A stretch of 58,410 bases of DNA from Candidatus Magasanikbacteria bacterium CG11_big_fil_rev_8_21_14_0_20_39_34 (GTDB taxonomy: Bacteria; Patescibacteriota; Patescibacteriia; Magasanikbacterales; UBA922), in contig PCWN01000011.1 of assembly GCA_002787355.1 (NCBI GenBank), positions 1 through 58,410 of the forward strand, in the 5' to 3' direction. Numbering within the stretch: the stretch's first letter is position 1; the number at the start of each line of letters is the position of its first letter. Made by a program: the position numbers and the translations under genes. The notes below the pieces were generated by a model. The model ran no database searches and was not told where the DNA came from. It saw only the letters and a list, made by a program, of their open reading frames with translations. Shown piece after piece: positions 1 through 6,554 of the stretch.

Positions 1-182
1 ACAATACAACACAAGGTACAACTGCTACTACCCAAGTTCGTATGCTTGGTTCAAAGGCAGCCGTTGCAACAAACAACGCGCTTACCTGGAGCTACATCAG
101 AACACTCAATGGCAGTAGTAGTGGATCTCTCACATTTTCAGACTCCTACATTGTTTCCGGTAAATCACTTCTCTATCAATAA
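1..182 (+). CDS. C-terminal end of a Ser/Thr/Gly-rich protein (partial)
   Basis: An open frame entering from the left edge (reading from base 3) and ending at TAA 180-182. About 59 residues are visible, rich in Thr, Ser, Gly and Asn, ending GKSLLYQ. This composition is typical of secreted or surface-exposed beta-rich proteins such as pilin-like or adhesin-like proteins. The other forward frames are less likely: one hits a stop at once and the other has an improbable composition. The family cannot be named from this fragment. A terminator follows directly. Confidence 0.55.
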   Translation, partial: NTTQGTTATTQVRMLGSKAAVATNNALTWSYIRTLNGSSSGSLTFSDSYIVSGKSLLYQ

Positions 183-194
183 AGTGGGAAAAAT

Positions 195-223
195 AAAAAC
201 ACCGACGTAAAGCCGGTGTTTTT
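195..223 (+). terminator. Intrinsic terminator
   Basis: Stem aaaaacaccg (195-204) pairs with cggtgttttt (214-223) around a 9-nt loop and ends in a T run. It follows the partial gene by 12 bases and also lies just beyond the 3' end of the oppositely oriented RNase P RNA, so it may serve both strands. Confidence 0.8.
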
Positions 224-227
224 GTAT

Positions 228-634
228 CTGCTGTTGTAAGCCGAATTTTGTCTTCCCAACAAAGTTGGGACGATGATCATTTCTCTAGGATACTTGTTAC
301 CAAATATCTCAAACGAGCTAACTTTTTACATATTTTCAAAGAAAATATGCTCTGCTCTTTCTCTCTGGTAGGGTTTACCACAACTATAGGTTACCCTATA
401 GCGAGTTAGGTAGCGTTCGTACAGGGGATATCCAACATGTATGAACACATCCTCACACTTTTCACCTTTCTCCCAAGAAACTTGGGATAGTATTGTCTCT
501 GCGGCACTTTCCCTCTCAAGTTCTCACAAACTTGAGGGTGGGCGTTACCCACTACCATTTTTGACTCCGAAGAGTTCAGAGAGTTCGGACTTTCCTTCCC
601 GACTGAGTCGAGACGATCATCCACAGTAGATACA
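228..634 (-). ncRNA. rnpB: RNase P RNA, bacterial class A
   Basis: Read on the minus strand, this has the RNase P RNA hallmarks in order: gaggAAAGTCCG-type conserved region near the 5' end (gggaaggaaagtccgaac), GGTAACGCCCACC, GTGCCGCAGAGACA, GGTAAACCC, and the 3' conserved segment with AAATGATCATC and AATTCGGCTTACA. It is the catalytic RNA that removes 5' leaders from pre-tRNA. Length of about 400 nt is normal. It has its own consensus promoter. Ends are approximate: the 5' end is set from the -10 box, the 3' end from the conserved terminal word. Short ORFs in this stretch are artefacts. Confidence 0.93.
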
Positions 635-640
635 AGGCGT

Positions 641-669
641 ATTATAGCGTATTTTTTCCCATTTGTCAA
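641..669 (-). promoter_or_regulatory. Promoter of RNase P RNA
   Basis: On the minus strand TTGACA (664-669) and TATAAT (641-646) are separated by exactly 17 bp, a full sigma-70 consensus. The start would fall at about 634. It is one of the strongest promoters in the window, as expected for a housekeeping RNA. Confidence 0.9.
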
Positions 670-752
670 TGTTTGACGTAGGTGTCTTTTTTCGCTAAAA
701 TAAGATATATAGGGAAAAATTTTATAATTTTCCTTTGTTTTGATAAGAACGT

Positions 753-2171
753 ATGAAGAAAACACAAGTATTTTTCATGGTAGTCCAGCTTCCTTTGGAT
801 TTTTTGATGCTTCTTCTGGCATCTATAAGTGCCTACTACCTTCGGTTTTCTCCATGGGCAATATCGTTAAAACCAGTTCTTTTTGAGATGTCCATTGCAC
901 GTTTTGTTCATGTGATCATTCCGGTTATTTTTTTATGGCTTTTTGTATTTGCTCTTTCGGGACTCTATAGTACTGATCCAAATCGAAAATTTGGAACAGA
1001 TATGGTAAGGATTTTTGTAGCAAGTCTTGCGGGCCTTGCTGTGGTTGCTATTTATTTAATGTTTGCACAACAGTTATTTGATTCTCGATTTATTGCTGCG
1101 TCTGCATGGAGTTTTGCATTGGTGTATACTATTCTTGGTCGTATGACTATGCGGGGTTTGCGTTCGCTGGTATATAGAAGTGGTATAGGATTGCGAAAAG
1201 TTATTCTTGTAGGAGAAGGGGTTCACATTGAACAAATGCAAGCGGCACTCAAAAAGAGATTGGAACTTGGTTATCAGGTTATTTCAACATTGAAAAAACT
1301 TGATTTTAAAAAGTTAAAAATGAGTTTGAAGGAGGGTTTTGATGAAGTAATTATTTCTCCTCCACATGCCTCCAAGGAAGAAATGTTACAACTTGTTGAA
1401 TTCTGTAACGAAAATCATATTACTTTTAAATACTTTGCAGATTTGTTTACCACGTATTCTTCAAATATTGGGGTAAGTGCATTGGCGGGGATTCCTATTG
1501 TTGAGATCAAAAAGACGCGTCTTGAAGGTTGGGGAAATGTTGTGAAACGTATCGTTGATATATTGGCTGCTTGTATTTTACTGATTCTTACAAGTCCTAT
1601 TATGCTCTTGAGTGCCCTCATAATATTTTTTGAAACGGGCATGCCTATTATCTACAAAAATGAACGTGTGGGGAAAAATGGTAATCGATTTATGGCATAT
1701 AAATTTCGATCCATGTATACAAAGGACTGTACAGGGAAGCAATTTGGAGAATCTGGTGAGCAGGCTTTGGTTCGTGAAAAAGATTTGATCAAAAAACAAA
1801 ATACACGGATGGGTCCTATTTATAAAGTAAAAAATGATCCACGAGTAACCCCATTTGGGCGTTTCATGCGTCAGTGGAGCATAGATGAGCTTCCACAATT
1901 TTTTAATGTATTAAAAGGGGATATGAGCATTGTTGGACCAAGACCGCATCAGGAACGAGAGGTAAATGGATATACTTCTGGTCATAAAAAGATTTTTACC
2001 ATTCGTCCAGGAGTTACAGGTTTGGCTCAAATTTCGGGCCGGAGTGATCTTGATTATGAAGAAGAAGAAAAGCTTGATGTATTTTATATTGAGAATTGGT
2101 CTTTTATTTTGGACCTCATTATTTTTTTAAAGACTCCATTTATTCTTTTTCGGAAGAGAAAGGCAGAATAA
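753..2171 (+). CDS. Polyprenyl-phosphate sugar transferase (WcaJ/WbaP type)
   Basis: A 472-aa membrane enzyme expected to move a sugar phosphate from a nucleotide sugar to undecaprenyl phosphate, the first step of surface polysaccharide synthesis. Four or five N-terminal membrane segments (about residues 8-125) lead to a Rossmann-like middle region (about 145-235), then the bacterial sugar transferase domain with its hydrophobic entry segment (about 265-292), KFRSMY, and IDELPQFFNVLKGDMSIVGPRP-type signature near residue 375. Length matches the family. A TATAAT at 723-728 lies 24 bases before ATG; no clear Shine-Dalgarno is present. It leads an operon with two glycosyltransferases (10-bp gap, then overlap). 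The sugar cannot be told from sequence. Confidence 0.88.
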   Translation: MKKTQVFFMVVQLPLDFLMLLLASISAYYLRFSPWAISLKPVLFEMSIARFVHVIIPVIFLWLFVFALSGLYSTDPNRKFGTDMVRIFVASLAGLAVVAIYLMFAQQLFDSRFIAASAWSFALVYTILGRMTMRGLRSLVYRSGIGLRKVILVGEGVHIEQMQAALKKRLELGYQVISTLKKLDFKKLKMSLKEGFDEVIISPPHASKEEMLQLVEFCNENHITFKYFADLFTTYSSNIGVSALAGIPIVEIKKTRLEGWGNVVKRIVDILAACILLILTSPIMLLSALIIFFETGMPIIYKNERVGKNGNRFMAYKFRSMYTKDCTGKQFGESGEQALVREKDLIKKQNTRMGPIYKVKNDPRVTPFGRFMRQWSIDELPQFFNVLKGDMSIVGPRPHQEREVNGYTSGHKKIFTIRPGVTGLAQISGRSDLDYEEEEKLDVFYIENWSFILDLIIFLKTPFILFRKRKAE

Positions 2172-2181
2172 CTCAGGTTCT

Positions 2182-3279
2182 ATGAAGATAGCATTGGTTC
2201 ACGATTATTTAGCACAAGATGGTGGTGCGGAACGTGTGGTAAAAACTTTTCATGAAATATGGCCTGAGGCACCTATTTTTGTATTATTTCATGATAAGAA
2301 TAAAATTGATTCTTTTGAAAATTTACAAATTCGTGAATCATTCCTTTCAAAGTTTCCGTTTGTGTGTGATCATTATCAGTGGTATTTGCCACTTATGCCA
2401 CTTGCTACAGAACATCATGATTTGCGAGGATATGATGTGGTATTGTCCTCTACGAGTGCCTTTGCTAAAGGAGTTATTACCGATCCAGGGACTATTCACA
2501 TCTGTTATTGTCATACGCCTACAAGGTACCTATGGACCGATACTCATGAATATATACGTGATTTGAAATACAATAAATTAGTAAAAATTTTTCTTCCTAA
2601 ACTGGTTCATAAGCTTCGTATCTGGGATAGAATGAGTGTGGATCGTGTTGACCATTTTGTGGCAAACTCACAAACGGTGCAGCAAAGAATTCAAAAGTAT
2701 TACCGAAGAGATGCAACCGTCATTTATCCGCCAGTGAATGTAGAAGAATATTCCGTATCTTCAGAAATTGGTGATTATTTTATTACGGGTGGGCGTCTGG
2801 CAGCATACAAAAGATTTGACTTGGTTATACAGGTATTCAATAGATTGGGATGGCCGCTAAAAATTTTTGGGTCCGGTCCGGGATGGTGGAATGATGTGAA
2901 AAAACACGCAAAAAGTAATATTGAATTTTTGGGACGGGTAGACGAAAAAGAAAAAGCAAAACTTCTTTCTCGTGCTCGTGCATTCATTCATCCCCAAGTT
3001 GAAGATTTTGGGATTACGCCGGTAGAATCTATGGCAAGTGGTTGTCCCGTTATTGCATTTGGAGAGGGTGGGGCACGGGAAACCATTATTGCTGGGAAAA
3101 CAGGTCTTTTCTTTTATGAGCAAACGTGGGAGGCCTTATTTGACCTTCTTCTTCGAAAATTTGATGCTGCTGCTTTTGATAGACATGCTATACGTGAGCA
3201 TGCGCTTCATTTTAGTACAGAACGTTTTATTGAAGAGATGACCGGGCTGCTAAAAGAAAAATATGAACATCGGAATTGA
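2182..3279 (+). CDS. GT4-family glycosyltransferase
   Basis: 365 aa with the GT-B fold of retaining glycosyltransferase family 4. The N-terminus MKIALVHDYLAQDGGAERVV carries the acceptor-side glycine-rich loop; CYCHTPTRYLW is typical of the WbaZ/mannosyltransferase-like branch; the C-terminal half has RLAAYKR and the catalytic EX7E motif (EDFGITPVE, about residue 275). Cytoplasmic, probably membrane-associated, adding a sugar to the lipid-linked glycan started by the upstream transferase. It begins 10 bases after that gene and its end overlaps the next gene by 17 bases, so the three are co-transcribed. Donor and acceptor are unknown; mannose is plausible given the mannose-1-phosphate guanylyltransferase at 15853. 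Confidence 0.87.
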   Translation: MKIALVHDYLAQDGGAERVVKTFHEIWPEAPIFVLFHDKNKIDSFENLQIRESFLSKFPFVCDHYQWYLPLMPLATEHHDLRGYDVVLSSTSAFAKGVITDPGTIHICYCHTPTRYLWTDTHEYIRDLKYNKLVKIFLPKLVHKLRIWDRMSVDRVDHFVANSQTVQQRIQKYYRRDATVIYPPVNVEEYSVSSEIGDYFITGGRLAAYKRFDLVIQVFNRLGWPLKIFGSGPGWWNDVKKHAKSNIEFLGRVDEKEKAKLLSRARAFIHPQVEDFGITPVESMASGCPVIAFGEGGARETIIAGKTGLFFYEQTWEALFDLLLRKFDAAAFDRHAIREHALHFSTERFIEEMTGLLKEKYEHRN

Positions 3280-4393
3280 TATACGCTCTCTTTTTAGTGA
3301 ACATAAAACCGGGGTCGGAGAATTTACCAGTGAATTTTTAGAGAATCTTTTTGCTGCTGATAAAGAAAATCAGTATTTTTTATTTTATGGGAGTTGGAAA
3401 AAAGATCCAAGCTGGCGTGAACCTTGGAAACAAAAAAATGTCCATTATATTTGCATTTCTTGGCCAAGCAAATTGGTGAATATTCTCTCTTTATTGAGAA
3501 TAAAAAAGATAGATTCTTTTTTTAAAGAACAGTTGGATTGGTTTATATCACCAAATATTGGTTTTGCAACGGTGAGCCGTAGGTGTAAACATCTTTTGGT
3601 TGTTCATGATTTATCCTTTGCACTGCATCCTCAATGGTACTCATGGAAGAGACGATTTTGGCATTTTATTATATCACCAAAACGGCAATGTAGAAGAGCT
3701 GATATCATTATTGCACCTTCTGAAAATACAAAAAGAGATATTATACACAGATATCAAATACAGCCGGAAAAAGTGCAAAGAATATATCCGGGTTTAAGTA
3801 AAACTTTTTTGGATGATACTACGCAAATTACTCCAGAGAAAATACATGAAGTAAAGCAGAAGTATACATTACCCTCTCGATTTTTACTTTTTTTGGGAAC
3901 GATAGAGCCACGAAAAAATATAGAAAGTGCTATTACTGCATTTACCAAATGGAATAAGAAACAGAAAGAAGCATATATATTAGTAATTGCAGGACCATTG
4001 GGTTGGAAGTATAAAAAAATTATAAAAAAAATAGATTCTCATTCGGATGTTGTATATATTGGATATGTTGATGCACAGGATAAGGCCGCATTATACAAAC
4101 TTGCACGGGTATTTATCTATCCAAGCTTTTATGAGGGGTTGGGGTTTCCTATTTTGGAAGCGCAATCAGTAGGAACTCCTGTGGTTACGAGTAATAATAG
4201 CTCTCTAGTTGAGGTAGCTTTTCAAGATACATATCTTGCACATCCGCTTGACAGCAATGAGTTAGAAAAGGGGATTGCATTTCAATTTACAAAAGAAAAG
4301 GCAGATAATGAGAAAAAATTTGTGCATTTTTCTTGGACTTCATTTGTTAAAGAATTTTTGGATAGTGTTTCTGCGAATAAATATAGAAAATAA
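3263..4393 (+). CDS. GT4-family glycosyltransferase
   Basis: 376 aa. Starts MNIGIDIRSLF with KTGVGEF, the usual opening of the GT4 branch that includes mannosyl- and rhamnosyltransferases. HDLSFALHP, the DIIIAPSENTKRDI segment and the C-terminal EX7E motif EGLGFPILE (about residue 290) fit a catalytic enzyme. It overlaps the previous gene by 17 bases (start inside the upstream reading frame), indicating translational coupling in place of its own ribosome binding site. It is the last gene of the operon; a terminator follows at 4504. Role: a further sugar addition in surface glycan assembly. The exact linkage cannot be read. Confidence 0.87.
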   Translation: MNIGIDIRSLFSEHKTGVGEFTSEFLENLFAADKENQYFLFYGSWKKDPSWREPWKQKNVHYICISWPSKLVNILSLLRIKKIDSFFKEQLDWFISPNIGFATVSRRCKHLLVVHDLSFALHPQWYSWKRRFWHFIISPKRQCRRADIIIAPSENTKRDIIHRYQIQPEKVQRIYPGLSKTFLDDTTQITPEKIHEVKQKYTLPSRFLLFLGTIEPRKNIESAITAFTKWNKKQKEAYILVIAGPLGWKYKKIIKKIDSHSDVVYIGYVDAQDKAALYKLARVFIYPSFYEGLGFPILEAQSVGTPVVTSNNSSLVEVAFQDTYLAHPLDSNELEKGIAFQFTKEKADNEKKFVHFSWTSFVKEFLDSVSANKYRK

Positions 4394-4503
4394 ATATATT
4401 TTTTCTTTTTTTATTCACAGTTAAGTCACAAAACAAGAGATTCATTAAAGATTTTCTGAAAAAATATGGAGGGGTGAATCATAGGTGCAAATAATATAAT
4501 AAT

Positions 4504-4533
4504 AAAAAATACGCTCTATACAGCGTATTTTTT
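4504..4533 (+). terminator. Intrinsic terminator of the glycosyltransferase operon
   Basis: aaaaaatacgct (4504-4515) pairs with agcgtatttttt (4522-4533), followed by T-rich sequence. It lies 110 bases beyond the last glycosyltransferase stop; the bases between hold no gene I can see. Confidence 0.8.
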
Positions 4534-4586
4534 ATGTTTTTTGTGAAAAAACGTTCGTCAAGTCTGTCAATTTTGTCAATAGTGTA

Positions 4587-4656
4587 TACTTATCCACAGC
4601 TGTGTACAAACTGTTGACAAGTGGGCGTTTCGGAGAAAGTGTTTTCGCGTTATAAT
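4587..4656 (+). promoter_or_regulatory. Control region of the LexA-type gene with facing DnaA-box-like sites
   Basis: TTATCCACA (4590-4598) is a perfect DnaA box. Just downstream, tgtgtacaa (4601-4609) reads TTGTACACA on the other strand and also fits TTNTNCACA, so two boxes face each other around the palindrome cacagctgtg (4595-4604). A TATAAT lies at 4651-4656, 46 bases before the ATG. A TTGACA at 4614-4619 is 31 bp from it, too far to be its -35. The region could hold the operator of the repressor itself. Confidence 0.5.
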
Positions 4657-4701
4657 GAGATGCACAGATGAGCATTTTTTGTTGCCTGTACAAAAAAATT
4701 T

Positions 4702-5337
4702 ATGCACCCCATACAAAGAAAACTTTTAGAACTCACAGTGAAAAAAAATCTTTCACATCTGACTTTGCGTCAGATTGGGGAGCTTATTGAAATTGAAAAT
4801 GCACCACAGAAAATCAAACATCACCTTTATCAGCTGGCGAAAAAAGGATTTATACGCATGGATCGAAAAAAGGGAATTTTGCAGCTTGTGAATGCATCAA
4901 AAAATAGATCACTTCTCGCTGTTCCAGTATTGGGGAGTGCGAGTTGTGGTGCCGCAACTATTTTTGCTGATAATACGGTAGAGGGGTATCTGCAGGTTTC
5001 TCCTGGGATGCTTAAAAAAACGAAAAATATTTTTGCTATACAGGCAGTTGGAAATTCCATGAATAGGGCAAATATCAATGGGAAAAATATTGAAGAGGGG
5101 GATTATGTTATTGTGGATAGTCAAAACCAATCACCCAAAAATGGCCAATATGTCGTTTCTCTTATTGATGGTTTGGCAAACATAAAACGTTTTTATCACG
5201 ATAAAGAAAACGAGCAAATTGCACTTGTTTCCGAATCTACTTCGCAATATATGCCGATTTACATCCACCATGATGATGCCGATGCATATCAGGTGAGTGG
5301 GGTTATATTGCAGGTGATAAAGCAACCAAAATTTTAG
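4702..5337 (+). CDS. lexA: LexA/S24-type repressor with self-cleavage domain
   Basis: 211 aa. The N-terminal ~65 residues form a winged-helix DNA-binding region as in LexA; the C-terminal part is an S24 self-cleaving peptidase. The cleavage site is Cys-Gly (GSASCGAA, about residue 78), the nucleophile Ser lies in VGNSM (about residue 117), and the base Lys in NIKRFY (about residue 155), with GDYVIV between. It would repress SOS-type genes and cleave itself when stimulated by RecA-DNA filaments. It is followed after one base by an unrelated glycosyltransferase. No LexA targets are evident here; the upstream palindrome is a candidate operator. The symbol is given by family resemblance and a phage-type S24 repressor is the alternative. 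Confidence 0.75.
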   Translation: MHPIQRKLLELTVKKNLSHLTLRQIGELIEIENAPQKIKHHLYQLAKKGFIRMDRKKGILQLVNASKNRSLLAVPVLGSASCGAATIFADNTVEGYLQVSPGMLKKTKNIFAIQAVGNSMNRANINGKNIEEGDYVIVDSQNQSPKNGQYVVSLIDGLANIKRFYHDKENEQIALVSESTSQYMPIYIHHDDADAYQVSGVILQVIKQPKF

Positions 5338-5338
5338 T

Positions 5339-6475
5339 ATGCGAATTGGGATAGATGCACGCATGATGGGGAAAGGGGCTGGTATTGCACGATATGTAGA
5401 GCAGTTGGTTTTGGCCTTGGGGAAAATTGATTCAGAAACGGAGTATATTCTTTTTGTAAACTCTTCCTCACGTATTCCAGAGTTAGGAAATAACTTTCGT
5501 TTGGTTTTTTGTGATATACCATGGTATTCCCTAGAAGAGCAAACAAAACTTATTGGTATTCTCGATCGTGAAAATTTAGACCTCCTTCATTTTCCACATT
5601 GGAATGTTCCTCTTTTATATAAAAAGCCTTTTGTCATTACCGTTCATGATCTTATCATGTATCATTTCCCTCGTGCAGAGGCTACCACGCTTGGTCCATT
5701 AAAATATTTTTTTAAGGATAGAATTCATAGAGTGGTCTTAAATCATGCTTGCAGAAAGGCACAACGTATTTTTGTAACGAGTGAATTTACCAAAAATGAT
5801 CTGCATCAAACCCTTAAGGTTCTTCTTGAAAAAATGGTAGTTACGTATCAGGCACCGTTTGAGACTCATGCATCGGTTGACATGCAAAGGCGTGCGTCTC
5901 TTCTTCAAAAGTACAAAGTACAGGAGCCCTATATACTCTATGTTGGGTCTGCGTATCCGCATAAAAATTTGGAAAATCTTCTTCGAGCCTGGAAAATCTT
6001 TAAACAAAGAGATACCGGAGGGTATACTTTGGTTCTTGTGGGAAAACGTTCAGCTTTCTATGAAAGACTCATACAGATGAAAGAAATGCAGGAAGGCCAT
6101 GACGTGATCTATACTGATTTTTTGGAGGATGAAGATCTGGAACTTCTCTACCAGGGTGCATCGCTTTATGCGTTTCCAAGCTATTATGAGGGTTTTGGTC
6201 TTCCACCACTTGAGGCCATGGCCAAAGGGGTTCCAGTTGTCAGTTCTTCTGCGACCTGTCTTCCGGAAGTACTCGGCGATGCTGCTTTGTACTTTGATCC
6301 GAAAAGTCCTGAAAATATGGCTTCTATTATAGAAAAAGCACTTACCGATGAAGATATACGGCTTGATCTTCAAATAAGGGCAAAAGAGATACTCATGCAA
6401 TATTCATGGGAAAAATTGGCCAAAACAACGGTAAAAGGATATCATGAAATTTTTTCCCAACTTTCTTCAAATTAA
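5339..6475 (+). CDS. GT4-family glycosyltransferase
   Basis: 378 aa. MRIGIDARMMGKGAGIARYV is the typical start of this GT4 branch; VTVHDLIMYHFP, the DP-binding region around YVGSAYPHKN, and EX7E as EGFGLPPLE (about residue 285) support an active retaining glycosyltransferase. It starts one base after the LexA-type stop and so may be read through from it, although the functions are unrelated; it more likely belongs with the surface-glycan enzymes at 753-4393, separated from them by the repressor. No Shine-Dalgarno is visible. The sugar specificity is unknown. Confidence 0.86.
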   Translation: MRIGIDARMMGKGAGIARYVEQLVLALGKIDSETEYILFVNSSSRIPELGNNFRLVFCDIPWYSLEEQTKLIGILDRENLDLLHFPHWNVPLLYKKPFVITVHDLIMYHFPRAEATTLGPLKYFFKDRIHRVVLNHACRKAQRIFVTSEFTKNDLHQTLKVLLEKMVVTYQAPFETHASVDMQRRASLLQKYKVQEPYILYVGSAYPHKNLENLLRAWKIFKQRDTGGYTLVLVGKRSAFYERLIQMKEMQEGHDVIYTDFLEDEDLELLYQGASLYAFPSYYEGFGLPPLEAMAKGVPVVSSSATCLPEVLGDAALYFDPKSPENMASIIEKALTDEDIRLDLQIRAKEILMQYSWEKLAKTTVKGYHEIFSQLSSN

Positions 6476-6500
6476 ACTGTGCGTATCTTCTTTACTTTTC

Positions 6501-6530
6501 TTGTGACAAGTTGCAATTTTATGCTATAAT
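6501..6530 (+). promoter_or_regulatory. Promoter of the DUF4012 gene
   Basis: An extended -10 TGC-TATAAT (tataat at 6525-6530) with a weak -35 TTGTGA at 6501-6506 (18-bp spacing). The ATG at 6555 lies 24 bases downstream, giving a leader of about 18 nt. Confidence 0.65.
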
Positions 6531-6554
6531 ACGAGCAGAATGTAAGCTTGTCGC

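Noticed and set aside
441-629. ORFs in the RNase P RNA region
   Set aside because: The conserved RNase P RNA words and promoter explain this stretch.
4614-4656. TTGACA at 4614 with TATAAT at 4651 as one promoter
   Set aside because: The spacing of 31 bp is incompatible with a sigma-70 promoter.
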